NCBI GenBank assembly: GCA_036937835.1
Contig: CM072877.1
Span: 16,050,001 to 16,114,000 of the forward strand
DNA from: Pampus argenteus
Lineage: Eukaryota > Chordata > Actinopteri > Scombriformes > Stromateidae
Direction of reading: 5' to 3'
Length of the DNA: 64,000 nt
Shown here: in pieces, positions 26,601 through 35,600 of the stretch
How the letters are laid out: the number at the start of each line of letters is the position of its first letter
How positions within the stretch are numbered: the stretch's first letter is position 1
Made by a program: the position numbers and the translations under genes
Notes under the pieces: generated by a model
What the model was told of the DNA's origin: nothing
Seen by the model: the letters and a program-made list of their open reading frames with translations, nothing else
The model's database searches: none

Positions 26601-28584
26601 CTTTCAGCATCTGCACAAATGAGGAGCTAAAAGTACATTAAACTAAAATGATACCAGTGAAGATGGCGTTAAAAAGGTTGAAATGTCACATTTTAGGTCA
26701 CTTTTTATGTTATCATGAAAAAAATAAACTTTGATATCTGAGACTGGAGTTTACATCCTGAGCCCCATGAGTGGTTAGCTTCAGGCAACGAAAACACTAA
26801 GGATCGATTATGGATTCGGTTTAATGTTAAAGTAAACATGTTCTGTCTCGTGTTTTATGTCGGTGTCAAATTTTTAAATATTAAGCAAGATCAGAATCTC
26901 TCCAGAACCTTAAAAAGGGCTCACATCATGTTTTAGTTGTTAGAAGCGGATATTGCATTGTGAGAGTTGTCAGGTAAACAGATAAAATACATGGTCATTG
27001 AACATGTAACTTTGTTTGTACATTGTCTTAATAAAAAAAAAAGAGTTGTGTATGTTTTGTTGTCTGAAAACTAAAAAAGTAAAAATCAAAAACACATCAA
27101 TGTCTGTGTTGGAGTAAAAACAGCGATCATGTTTTCAGTCTCAGGAGAGTAGTTCTGTGTAAGGCAGTCATCACTGAACATGCACAGTTCAGTTTACAGA
27201 ACCTCTTTATTTTCTTACTGAACTTCTTTGAGAAATTAAACAAAGTCAAGATGTTGTGATATGTAGCACAATAAGCTAGCGAAACACTGTAAATGGACTA
27301 CTCTCCGGAGACTGAAAAAGTGATTGCCGGTATGAGCCTTTCTAAACAAACTAAGTGCAATGGTGTGGCTCGTTGTATTTAATAGTTTTTGGACAATATT
27401 GGAGGCCTACAGCACTATACCGTCAGGCTACCATCATCACTGATTTGGCTCTGCAGATTGGATTTGTTGACAGCATACCGTTTAAATCATTACACCCACA
27501 GTCCCACAGTCTCCCTTTCTCCCTACCAAACAAAATTAAAACTATTAAACCTCCTCTGGCTCCCGGCCTTGCTCCTAGCCACTGTGACTGGGACGGCACC
27601 CAGCACCTGTCTGCCCCCTGAGCTTCTGTTTGGCTCCATTCATGTGGAACATAACTGAGCTTTCACCCAAGAACAATCACAGAGGGATTCCCCAGGGTGC
27701 TCCTGCTGAGAGCTAACAGGCACCAGAGGAAAAATGTATTTAAAGATTTGATCAGGTGTTATGCTTCAACAGGTGGGTACATCCTGTATGTCAAATAGCT
27801 GAGACCGAGTGCAACACGTGAGGCTTCTCTATCTGCTCTACAATGATAAATCCTTACCTTTCTTTTTGTAGTACTCATCCTCGTATCCATCGGATGAGTC
27901 CGTGTGGTAGTTCAGCAGCTCATTGTGGTAGATCGCAGCATAGTCAACCTGTTTATTTTTGGATTTTTTACCCTTTTTCTTTTTATCTTCATCACTGTCT
28001 GCAGAACCCTTCTTGGCCTTCTTCTTTTTCTTTTTCTTTGAATCCTCCTCTTCCTGCTCCTCTATCAAGGGCTCCTCATCGTCATCATCGTGAGACTTCT
28101 TCTTCTTCTTGCCATCTTTAGACTTCTTATCCTTGGAGCCCATCTCCTCGTCTGGATTCTCTGTGGAGGATTTCTTCTTCTTTTTCTTCTTTTCCTCCTT
28201 TGTTTCCTCAGTCACTTCCTCTTTGAGTTTCCCTGATTTTTCCTTTTTGGAATTGGCGGTGGGGTCATTATTGTTCTGCTCACCATCTCCGTCTTCATTT
28301 TCAATCACAGCACCAACTTCAGCATCCTCAGCTTGTGTTTTTTTCTTCTTTTTCTCTTTTACCTTTTCTCCCTCTTTATTCTTCTTCTCTTTTTTCTCCG
28401 AGGCCTCCTGTTTCTCTGAGCTCTCTACGCTCTTGTGTTTCTTCCGACTCTTCTCTCCTTTTGTGGTGTCCCCATGGGTCACACCGTTGCTTCTCTCCTT
28501 TAACTTTGGCTCTGTTTCCTCCACTTCGTCATCGACCTCTTTGGTTTCTTCTGAAGCTGTGGATTTTTTCTGTTTCGACGGCAT
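3427..28584 (-). CDS. loxhd1: loxhd1, lipoxygenase homology (PLAT) domain protein 1
   Basis: LOXHD1 is a stereociliary protein of inner-ear hair cells built almost wholly from PLAT (lipoxygenase homology) domains; mutations cause human deafness DFNB77. I assembled 41 coding exons, 7,269 nt, giving 2,422 residues; the human protein is about 2,211. Every junction keeps frame. Exon coordinates are in the sub-entries. The start ATG at 28582-28584 has an in-frame stop two codons upstream, so the long charged head is real coding sequence. After it come 16 PLAT-like units, most containing an AGTDANV-type motif, a GHDN-type strand, WFLD and RWL. Two introns use GC donors, at exon 6 and exon 16. The stop is at 3427-3429. 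The last exon (3427-3907) alone encodes the whole final PLAT unit. A LINE relic sits in the 2.1-kb intron 16264-18408. The identity is secure; single splice sites carry small uncertainty. Confidence 0.96.
3843..4607 (-). other. loxhd1: loxhd1 PLAT unit 15, divergent (exons 39-40 and start of 41)
   Basis: The exons are 4469-4607, 4015-4170 and the first part of 3427-3907, encoding residues about 2165-2285. The calcium-site-type AGT motif is absent (TAEAETKENGWIVLEGRK). RSKEFVMENSSKKKRF, LGDIAGICLGH, WHVEEVVV and FSCNALIPL follow the mammalian C-terminal region closely. Confidence 0.9.
4720..7028 (-). other. loxhd1: loxhd1 PLAT unit 14 (end of exon 36, exons 37-38)
   Basis: The unit begins in exon 36 with YIIQVKTSDIAG and continues in 5111-5296 (AGTDANVWIIIFGENGDTG, KVRVWHDNTG) and 4720-4890 (SPGWHLEYIDVKD, FPCDRWLAKNDDDGQIMREL), covering residues about 2033-2164. 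The 1.7-kb intron 5297-6998 holds a GT microsatellite near 6041 and a small LINE reverse-transcriptase relic near 6728. Confidence 0.92.
6640..6790 (+). mobile_element. Small LINE reverse-transcriptase relic in a loxhd1 intron
   Basis: Bases 6728-6775 on the plus strand read GVPQRSILGTLIF, the GVPQGS-type motif of non-LTR retrotransposon reverse transcriptase. No flanking ORF survives, so this is an old fragment whose limits are uncertain. It is antisense to loxhd1. Confidence 0.5.
6999..9006 (-). other. loxhd1: loxhd1 PLAT unit 13 (exons 34-36)
   Basis: The exons are 8879-9006, 8632-8749 and 6999-7176, encoding residues about 1905-2032. The unit shows YEVTVVTGDVQNAGTDTQIY, FERGQEDTFNMEIDDIAP, RPDWFLDQ and EEWLSRTRGPKRTMICEM. 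Its leading intron is in phase 0, unlike units 1-12. Exon 36 also starts unit 14. Confidence 0.91.
8175..8225 (+). repeat. GT microsatellite
   Basis: An imperfect GT/GC-interrupted dinucleotide repeat inside the loxhd1 intron between exons 35 and 36. Confidence 0.9.
9545..10071 (-). other. loxhd1: loxhd1 PLAT unit 12, divergent (exons 32-33)
   Basis: The exons are 9863-10071 and 9545-9730, encoding residues about 1773-1904. The usual AGTDANV is replaced by DASTTSRAYV. The rest is recognisable: IKKVE, LGHDGATPESCWLVDELAVA and CKCWLAKDRGDGLTARVF. Confidence 0.9.
10228..10351 (-). other. loxhd1: loxhd1 exon 31: basic linker between PLAT units 11 and 12
   Basis: A 124-base exon encoding residues about 1732-1772, low-complexity, with NMNKKNKKKKEEEIELP near its end. 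The acceptor follows a TTATTACAG tract and the donor is A|GTAAGA. It joins the frame of units 11 and 12 exactly. It is the least family-constrained exon in the model. Confidence 0.75.
10887..11366 (-). other. loxhd1: loxhd1 PLAT unit 11 (exons 29-30)
   Basis: The exons are 11212-11366 and 10887-11096, encoding residues about 1610-1731. Motifs are YGAGTDANVFLTIYGDMGDT, IRHDNSMVSADWYLD and CERWLSRKREDRRIERVFY. Confidence 0.92.
11649..12703 (-). other. loxhd1: loxhd1 PLAT unit 10 (exons 26-28)
   Basis: The exons are 12522-12703, 12134-12250 and 11649-11811, encoding residues about 1456-1609. The unit opens VPYEIKTFTSDVFGAGTDAD, has a Cys-containing loop (AVCSQQKSLC), then IRIGHDNRGVNPGWHLDRVE and FPCERWLAKSEDDGETVREL. 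Confidence 0.92.
12811..13397 (-). other. loxhd1: loxhd1 PLAT unit 9 (exons 23-25)
   Basis: The exons are 13293-13397, 13074-13202 and 12811-12978, encoding residues about 1322-1455. Motifs are KYAGTDANVFMMMYG, KLRVGHDNC, then GGGSAGWFLDWVEIDAPSLG and FPCGRWLDKGEDDGAIIRD. The intron between the last two exons is only 95 bases. Confidence 0.91.
13510..14766 (-). other. loxhd1: loxhd1 PLAT unit 8 with acidic tail (exons 20-22)
   Basis: The exons are 14615-14766, 14072-14205 and 13510-13658, encoding residues about 1177-1321. Motifs are WGAGTDANVYINIYGEIGD, IRHDNKHAGAGWFLD and KRWLAIDEDDGQLAREL. The unit is followed by the acidic linker GDDDEEDSD. Confidence 0.92.
14924..15501 (-). other. loxhd1: loxhd1 PLAT unit 7 with Lys/Glu insertion (exons 18-19)
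   Basis: The exons are 15341-15501 and 14924-15257, encoding residues about 1012-1176. Within exon 19, between the WFLETVDIKRL strand and FPCNRWLARDEEDG, is a charged insertion of about 35 residues (about 1110-1144). It is a Lys-rich block, then a Glu run, then VEIVEELQEVVE. It is in frame and inside the exon, so it is not a splice artefact. Confidence 0.92.
15615..16085 (-). other. loxhd1: loxhd1 PLAT unit 6 (exons 16-17, GC donor)
   Basis: The exons are 15889-16085 and 15615-15807, encoding residues about 882-1011. The unit shows NGASSDSRVFVKLYG, LLIGHTNEGLRAGWFLD and HRWLCKDEADGKVEVEIYP. Exon 16 ends AAG|GCAAGT, a classic GC-AG donor. Confidence 0.92.
16995..17470 (+). repeat. Teleost interspersed repeat copy A
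   Basis: This stretch shares ordered motifs with bases 57500-57860: a tract with AGACTGGAAACAGGG, GTTATATAAAG-like sequence, and a region around ATGCTAAGCTAA. I recognise this as a repeat common in fish genomes but cannot name its family. It lies in the long loxhd1 intron between exons 14 and 15. Confidence 0.55.
17790..18340 (+). mobile_element. Decayed L2-like LINE fragment
   Basis: The plus strand encodes pieces of a non-LTR reverse transcriptase in the usual order: a TNDLL segment, DLSAPFDTIDHTMLINKL, a palm-region remnant with DDTQLYLS (17-18 kb), then RDWMSQN. It then jumps directly to ITPVLVSLHWLPI, a motif normally a few hundred bases further downstream in L2/Maui-type elements. Frameshifts and an internal deletion make it dead. 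It is antisense inside loxhd1 intron 14. Confidence 0.8.
18903..19950 (-). other. loxhd1: loxhd1 PLAT unit 4 (exons 10-12)
   Basis: The exons are 19790-19950, 19563-19649 and 18903-19038, encoding residues about 623-750. The unit opens YPWSLWIWTSDVKGAGTDAQ, then IELPDIGRLLKLRIWHEK, and ends FECGRWLDINEDDNEITREL. Confidence 0.92.
20054..20518 (-). other. loxhd1: loxhd1 PLAT unit 3 (exons 8-9)
   Basis: The exons are 20268-20518 and 20054-20189, encoding residues about 494-622. Exon 8 reads RGAGTNSKIHMVMHG and NSGKVFLEGGAFERG, then WYCEK. Exon 9 reads FPCGMWLDEDEGDG and ends in the basic tail RQKKQK. Confidence 0.92.
20636..21632 (-). other. loxhd1: loxhd1 PLAT unit 2 (exons 5-7, GC donor)
   Basis: The exons are 21534-21632, 21308-21456 and 20636-20759, encoding residues about 370-493. 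The unit shows KGSGTDADVFLNIFGENG, IGHNNRGSSAGWFLDK and RWFAMDEDDGKIQRD. Exon 6 ends AAG|GCATGT, so intron 6 has a GC rather than GT donor; the reading frame requires this junction. Confidence 0.92.
22245..25364 (-). other. loxhd1: loxhd1 PLAT unit 1 (exons 2-4)
   Basis: The exons are 25250-25364, 23524-23604 and 22245-22429, encoding residues about 243-369. The unit opens VYEVVTVTGDVKGAGTDANV and closes with the NASWFLDRVVV strand and NNWLSREEGDN. A GA microsatellite (CT on the coding strand) lies just upstream of the second exon's acceptor. Confidence 0.93.
23650..23690 (+). repeat. GA microsatellite next to loxhd1 exon 3
   Basis: An uninterrupted GA dinucleotide run. On the loxhd1 strand it is CT and ends about 45 bases upstream of the exon 3 acceptor, enlarging the pyrimidine-rich region there. 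Confidence 0.95.
25365..27857 (-). other. loxhd1 intron 1, no other feature recognised
   Basis: The longest loxhd1 intron, about 2.5 kb. It runs from the phase-1 GTAAGG donor of exon 1 to the TTCCAG acceptor of exon 2. I see no exon-like open frame with valid splice sites and no repeat I can name. Confidence 0.6.
27858..28584 (-). other. loxhd1: loxhd1 exon 1: Lys/Glu-rich N-terminal head
   Basis: This exon encodes residues 1-242 and ends with a GTAAGG donor in phase 1. Residues 1 to about 200 are low-complexity, with long Lys runs, Glu/Asp patches and many Ser. The last 40 residues, with VDYAAIYHNELLNY and EDEYYKKK, match the start of mammalian LOXHD1, which lacks a comparable head. The head may be disordered, may bind acidic partners or act as a nuclear-localisation-like tract; none of this is shown. 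The antisense Ser/Phe-rich open frame here is a shadow of it. Confidence 0.9.
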
Positions 28585-30754
28585 CTTTTATTCATCCACT
28601 TCCCTGGCCTTTAGTTTCGTAAGTGCTGCCTTGAGTTTCTAATGGTGTAAAACAATTCATTTGACCCTTGGCTGCAGGGAGGTTCTGGGATCGTGAGGTT
28701 CAGAGCCACCTGGGCGTGTGTGTGTGTGGCTGCAGGCACAGACTCAGGACAGGCAGGGAGTGATGTCTGCCTGGACGTCTCCTACCTGGGTAGTATGGCC
28801 ATACAACCAACACACACTACTCATGAAAAATTACTGTCACCTCAGCACTCACGTGACCCACGGGAGAAAGCACTGTGAAAAAGGAGCCTTGCACAGAGAA
28901 CTTATCCTCTCTGCCACGGCACTCTCCATTATTCATGGTGTCAGGATCGCTTTACGGGCCGGGGGTGTCTCGCTTTTACCTGCACTCACACGCACACAGA
29001 CAGATAGACACACACAAATAAACATATAAACACACACACACACACACACAAACACACACAAACTCTCTCTGTTACAACTACTCCTCTTTGTTTATTCTGA
29101 TATAACAAAGCATTGATGTGCGTATAAATCACATTTTAATCTCATTTTACGAGTCCTGAAACCTTGATAAGTCTGGTCAAAACTGACTTGCAACATATTT
29201 GTAATAATATTAGATTTACAATAAATGAGTAAATATCCATCTAGCACTGATTTATTTCTTTCATGGCAGGTTTCATCCAGTTAGAGTTAGATGAGAAAAT
29301 TGCAGTGGTGGAAGAAATACTCAGATCCATGACTTAAGTAAAAGTACCAATACAGCAACGTCAGAATACTCTGTTGCAAGTAAAATTCCTGTGTTAATTG
29401 AATAATAAAACTGATTAATTGATGTGTACATGTAAGCATTTTTAAGTTTGCAAAGTAGAGCTCATTTTCACACTATACTGTTAATTAGTGTAATCTATAA
29501 AAATAAAAAATAAAAAAGATCATATGTTTTACATTTAAAATATTGATTTAAAAATAAAAATGATTACAAAAAAACAATACAAACCTTAAATTATAAGAAC
29601 AGTGGCGTTTAGACTTTTTGCCCATCATTAGCAGCTAAAAAGAGAAAGACAACAGATTTTTTTGTTTGTTTGTTTGTTTGTTTTGTTTTTTGCATGACAT
29701 GCATGTTTGTGCTTCATAACAGCAGAAAATCCTCTATTTAAATGTATGCAGCAGTTCTACCACACTGGCATGCACATCTGCACCTGGCTAGGAGTCAAAT
29801 CATCCCATTAGCCTTATTGCTGCCACCTGAAACCCGATAATGTAGCCATCAAGGGCAGAGTTTGGTCATATTGATCTTTCAACATCACATTACTCAACCC
29901 ATGGATGACAGCAGAGAGTCAAACCTCATTTGACCCAGGGAGGAAACGTTGCACCAAAAATTAAATATATATAAAACATCCATGTAAGACTTTATATATG
30001 TAATATGATCAGATGTTATAAATTGACTGGTTTATGATTTGTGTCCACGTGTCCCTTTTTTATTTGTCCTGCAGAACTAATTAAAAGGTACACCACAAAT
30101 AAAACAAGTCAGACCTACAGTACATTAACAACTGATAGTTTATTTTATCTTTTTGGCCAATAAGACTATCATATCATGTCATATTTGGAAGTTATGTTAC
30201 AGCTTGTGTTGCTACGGTGACTTCTTGTTCATATAGTTGGTTGTTTATTGGATTTTAGTGGTGGATTTACAAACATCTGATCCCGTACTGGGGTATGACT
30301 ACAGCTGCATGGGAATAACTTTTCATCGATTCAGTTTCATCATAAATCTTGCTTCCTTGATGGTAATATTACTTTTGAGCGTGCTTGTCAAACAGGGTTG
30401 AAAATGAAGATCTCAACAGTTATAGTTCAGGTTTGATCTGCCGTAGAGAAATCCTAGCTATTTTCTGTTAAGTCAGTCAGCGTGAGGACACCGACACCGG
30501 CTGCTGCTCAATAATTGAAGTGTTGACAGTAGCTTTGCTTAAGGAGCTAATTGGAGCATCAAAGCAAAGGTTAACTGTCCTGTAATGAGGCTGTTAATTT
30601 AGCACCTCGTGTCCTCCACAGGAAGAAGAGCCTGTTCTAATTTGTGGCAAATGTTTTTTTTTATATATATCGATATATAAAACCGCACTCACACAAATAA
30701 GACATACGCAATATAATTCATGCACAAATACACAAGTGAGAAAATCCAAAGAAG
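28585..30754. other. Intergenic: loxhd1 5' flank to st8sia5 3' end
   Basis: No coding sequence is recognised. The stretch holds the loxhd1 promoter side, a CA microsatellite at about 29031-29060, a teleost non-autonomous element fragment near 29303, and a TTTG tetranucleotide tract near 29662. No TATA box was evident for loxhd1. Confidence 0.5.
29303..29560 (+). mobile_element. Fragment of a teleost non-autonomous DNA element (CAGTGGTGGAAG terminus)
   Basis: It begins CAGTGGTGGAAGAAATACTC and continues with CTTAAGTAAAAGTA, the left end of a very common fish element whose right end reads CTTCCACCACTG. The right half appears degraded, and the end coordinate is approximate. An opposite terminus of the same family lies at 52039. 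Confidence 0.7.
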
Positions 30755-30760
30755 TTTATT
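30755..30760 (-). terminator. st8sia5: Candidate poly(A) signal for st8sia5
   Basis: TTTATT on the plus strand, so AATAAA on the st8sia5 strand. It would give a 3' UTR of about 1.9 kb that contains a tRNA-derived SINE. Other hexamers are possible. Confidence 0.35.
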
Positions 30761-31695
30761 TACAAACACCATACCAGTATAAAGAATGATCCAGAGTCAG
30801 TTAAGAAGCACTGTGTTATATATTACCTCCATTCAGTACACAGAACCAGTTTGAACCTTTTTCCTTTCTTGTCTGCACAACAGTTATTTGGTGTTCATAT
30901 GTGTTGAACTCATATTTCTTCGTGATAATAAAAGAAAGTATGTTTAAATCTTATTATCAATCAATTATAAATTAAAAAAAATAATAAATGGACAAGTGCA
31001 GTACAGCAAGCACGCAAGAAAGATAAGATATTAAATTACAGTCGTGTTATTTCTCTCTTAAAACATTTGAACAAATAATAATAATAATACTTTCCAGTGA
31101 TTAAATGCATGATTCTGAAAATGCAAATTGAGTGCAAACTGAATGTTCACAGTTCAAAGGGGAAGGTGATATAATACTGTAGTAGTAAAAGTGTTGTAGC
31201 GCTTCACAAAAGGGGGCAGCAACTTTCATTCTTGCATTGAGAATTAATGCAAACTGCATCCAATATAATACAATTCTACTGGACAAATCCATTCACCTTT
31301 TTTTTTTTTTTTTTTGTGAAAAGGTTTGTGGAAATATCTCCAAAAGCACTGTGAGCTTCAGTAGAGGCTTAAGTGTAAACATATTTCAGTGATCATTGAA
31401 GCAGGCACACACAAAGCTAAGTATAGAGCAAAGTCATGCAGAGCTTTACATGATTATGGAGTTTACAGGGAGTAAGACTTCACTAAGCCAGTAGAATATA
31501 AGCACATGGATTTCTTTACTTTAGAGAGTCTTAAATTACCTTTGATTCGAAGGAGAAACTGATATTTAGTTTGGTAAGATAAGCAAAAACACATAGGTGC
31601 ATTGCATATCATATAGAGGGGTTTGATATCTCATAAGGCAGCATGGTTTAAGACATGAATGACAGCAAGAGGCTGTGTCACTCAACAGTGTTTCT

Positions 31696-31848
31696 TTTAA
31701 GATCATTTATGGACATGTTTGCCTTTAGTGGATAGTGGCAGGAAGCAGAGACGGGTATGACATGCAACAAAGGTCCCTGGCTGGAGTCAAACCGGGTATG
31801 TTACGGTTACGTGGCATGCACAGTAACCATTCAGCTACCAGATGCACC
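31696..31848 (-). mobile_element. tRNA-derived SINE in the st8sia5 3' UTR
   Basis: On the minus strand it begins GGTGCATCTGGTAGCTGAA, with an A-box-like TAGCTGAATGG, then a B box GGTTTGACTCC at 31783-31793. The tail includes CATGTCATACCCGTCTCTG and TAAAGGCAAACATG. This matches a widespread teleost tRNA-SINE type. It lies in the sense orientation within the likely st8sia5 3' UTR. Confidence 0.75.
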
Positions 31849-32252
31849 GACAGGACTGTTTTGGGGTTTTTTTAGAAATTGGACTGCCTTGAAAGTTTTG
31901 CTGAGCTGAAGTCATTGCAAAAAAATTTATCTGGCTTTTGTCTAAAAGCCAAACGAGAAAAAAACCCAAAAAAACCCAAAACTCTTTTTCTCACACACCT
32001 TTCACCAGAAATGTCAGAGGGAAATTTAAAATTGGAGAGAAAGGCCACTGAAAACAGGCCATTTCACCAAATAGTTTAAAATATTCACCCAGTGAATGTG
32101 GTGAATAGGAAATAGGTTACAAAAGTAGACAATCGGTTGTTACAGTTTATGTTTGGGTTTTTTTTCATATTTGCTTAATATTAAGTCAATCAAGCTTTGT
32201 TTTACACAAACATTAAAAGCTGCCACACCCACAGAGTGTCCAAGATAAAGAG

Positions 32253-32285
32253 AGGAAGAAGAAGAAGAAGAAGAAGAAGAAGAGG
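32253..32285 (+). repeat. GAA trinucleotide repeat
   Basis: A GAA tandem tract in the likely 3' UTR of st8sia5 (TTC on the transcript strand). Confidence 0.9.
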
Positions 32286-32625
32286 GGGAACGAGGGGTCA
32301 CAAGACACCCACTTTCCGCCCCGTTACAGCGTAAATATCTGTGCAACATTGGGTAGAAAACAACACCTCTGTACAGCAGAGCCACTAGAAAACTTCACAG
32401 AAACAACATCACTATGAAGACCACGTTTCACATTAAAAACAAGCATCCTATGGTCAGACATAACCATAGTGATTTGATCGGTTGAGAAAACAAATTAAAG
32501 TACACATTAAAAAGAGAAATATGCCGGCAATTAAAGCAAGCAACCTTCAACGTGTAGTTGAAGTAGTGATAACAAGGAAGTGTACGCTCCGAAGGCCAAC
32601 TCTCTTTTTAAACAGGGATGAGGGA

Positions 32626-35600
32626 TCACGTGCACTGCCCCGTGTGTACGTTAATGATCCCACGAGTATGCATGTGAATGAAGTTGAAGATTTCATGGGG
32701 CATCGCGTGGAAGCCCGGTCTTGGCTTGACGTTGTCGTAGTAATGGTGAGTGATGAAGATGCCAGACGGGTTCATGGGAAATGCCCAGAAACCATAGAGG
32801 TGGACTTCCTCGCACATCTCTAACGCAGCAGTGACGAGCATCAGGCCGCTGCTGAGGCGCTTGGCCCGGACGCCCTGCACCGCCCAGAAACGCTGCACGT
32901 TGAGCAGGTACTGCGGGTGGAAGAAGAACACGCTTCTCTGGGAGTCGAAGTCATCCAGCATGTACTTGACCCTGAAAGATACGTCGGTGTTGCGGGTATT
33001 GTAGAAGGCAGGAAGAACGACGGAGGCATTTTCGTAATTCTGGAGGACTTCGTAAAATGGTCTCCTCCATTTCTCCAGCTTCTGAAATCTGCAGCGGAAA
33101 GGGAAATGAAAAATGAGACAAAAGAAGCCAGAAGAAAACTAAAGAGGCCGAGAGAATGAGAGATCGGATTACCTCTCAGTAATAATGCTTGGATTTATCG
33201 TCACCAGATCTGTTTTAGTGCCAACATCAGCTGAGTACTTCTCGTTAATGGGAGGTATGTTGCATCTGCGAAAAAAGAAAAGTCCGCCATCACTGTTACA
33301 GAAATTCAAATGCATTTGATTTCGACTTTTTAAACTAGGCATGCATGGGAGACATAATGTAGAGCTGCACAATTAATCATACGATAGCGATCGGGAGTTG
33401 GGTTTCTACAATGGATTAAACTTAACTGACCGTTGCTAAACCCGTTCCCCTGAGCAGCAGCTGTCCAATCATAGCCTAGAAGCTGTAACTAAATGCTAAG
33501 CGTCAAGGTTTGGATTTCTGCACATTTTAAAGCAGTGTGCATGTGATCGTACTAAAAGTGACACTCCGTATATAAAGAGTTTGAGGGGTAAAGTGTTTCT
33601 TTAAGCCTTTCCACAACCAAAAGCACAAAAGAAGAAGTGTAAATAATAGATCAAACAGTGTGTTTGTCTGCTACAAAGATTAGCATGTCTTGCAACCCAC
33701 AGTGGTACCCAGTGGTACTTCTATGACCCTGGAGCATTTCATACTGCTGTATTTTTTAGTTTTAGCATATCCACTGTGTAGTATTTCTCTACTGTGTGGA
33801 AGCAGGTCCTGGGTACTACTTTATTGGAGGTTAGGTAAGGTTAGCGGCCAAGTTTACAATTCCTGTAAACCCATCCAACTATCCAAACCTTGTCGGTGGG
33901 CAGATGCCAGAAGAAATGAGAGCCAGAGAGTGGAGAAGTCTTGTTGAGACCACGATGAACAATGAATGATCCCCAAAGTATTTTGGTTTTGTTTGTCTGC
34001 ATTTATATGTTAACCCAAATCCTAAACCTAAATCTGTTTTATGTGACTGAATCCATTGTTACTGTTATTACTAAGTCCAACTTTTTGTTTATAGATTTAT
34101 AATGTGAAACTTTATAGTTTATTTTGGGGTCCTTTTTGGGACATTTTTTTTTGCAAAGTGCAATAACCAGTCTTTGTCCCAAAATGGTTGTATAATCACA
34201 AGAAATAAAAAATAAAGATGACGATCATTGTGCAACCATCACATAACAAACACTGAGAGATTATATTTTGTATACCTAAACACAAAATCTGCTGAGTCAA
34301 TTTCCTTTCCACATTTGCTGTTCTTGATGATGCCGCCGTTTCCAATGACGGCACATTTCTTGTACTGTGATTTGGAATAGGGCATATCCTGGATGAGACA
34401 GACATGTTTTGTTAATGTCAGACAGAAGAGGAGGGCTTTCGAAATCAAATAGATGTTATCATGGACTCAGTACCAATCAGGCCATTGGTAGAATACAATG
34501 CGAGCACTCCATGATAAACATTAATGTTTGTAATGCATTAATCATTAGCAGGCGATGAACTCACATCTGGGAACATCTTGAAAACCTCGGATGTGATGGG
34601 GAGGATGCCGCTGGTGTCCACCTCGTATCTTAACTTGGTCCCCGCAGGAGTGTTCCTCTTGGTGGTGAACAAAAAGGAAGGAGCATTACAGCAGCGAGAC
34701 AGAGACATCCTTTAAAAGGACACCAAAGAAAGGCAAGCATTAGTTTAATCATAGAAGACTTTCATGTCAGCATCAAAACCAACCTGTTACGTTCTGTTGA
34801 CATTGGCTTGAGATCCCACAGACCCTACTGCTATATGTGTATCTATAATAAGGAAATGTCAAAATAAAACAACAATATTTTTTTTTTTGCTTTTTCAGAC
34901 TCAGGTTCAGGACATTTGGATTAAATGCACTTCAAGGGGGGAAGGTATATGTGCAGTTTTCTGAAGTCTGAAGTCATGTGTTTGATTTCTTGTGCTGCAG
35001 ATGAGTCATGCGTACTTGAAGTTGCTGGTCTCCTCCTTGCTCTGCTCCCATCTACACACCTGCAGGTTTCGCCATCTCTCAAACAGCTCTGAGGTTTTCA
35101 CCCTGGCAGACATGGCAGAGAGAGAGAGTGGAGTGAGAAAGGATGTAGAAACCACGTTTAGGTAGTAGTTTGAAGAAACATTATAAAGCAACTGAAAAAA
35201 AAAACGCAAAGGAACAAAATTGAACCAGAGAAATGCAGTGATTACTCTGTGATGGCTCCGCTGATGAAAATTTGATCTCGACTCGTTATTACGACGAGTA
35301 ATACTTCATCTAGCATGTCTGTAAATAGCTGTCCTTGAACTGACATTCCCTTGGAAAGGATTGAGAGATTTGAGAGATGTGATTTGCTCTGGGAGGCCGG
35401 GAGGCACCGATATTCTTTGACTGTATGGCAGAGAGTGTTGAGCAGTCGTCAAGTTCCTTTGAATGCAGTTGATAATAAAGTATGACAGAAAGACTTAGGA
35501 ACGCATACAAAGAGTAACTGGACAATGTTCACATTCATGCACGAGGAAGGATGCCACTCAAATGTCCGTCAGCACAACAGACTCATTGAAGGAGCGTCAG

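Noticed and set aside
28109..28642. Plus-strand open frame of 177 codons rich in Ser and Phe
   Set aside because: It is the antisense shadow of the Lys/Glu-rich loxhd1 exon 1; codons for Lys and Glu read Phe, Leu and Ser on the other strand.
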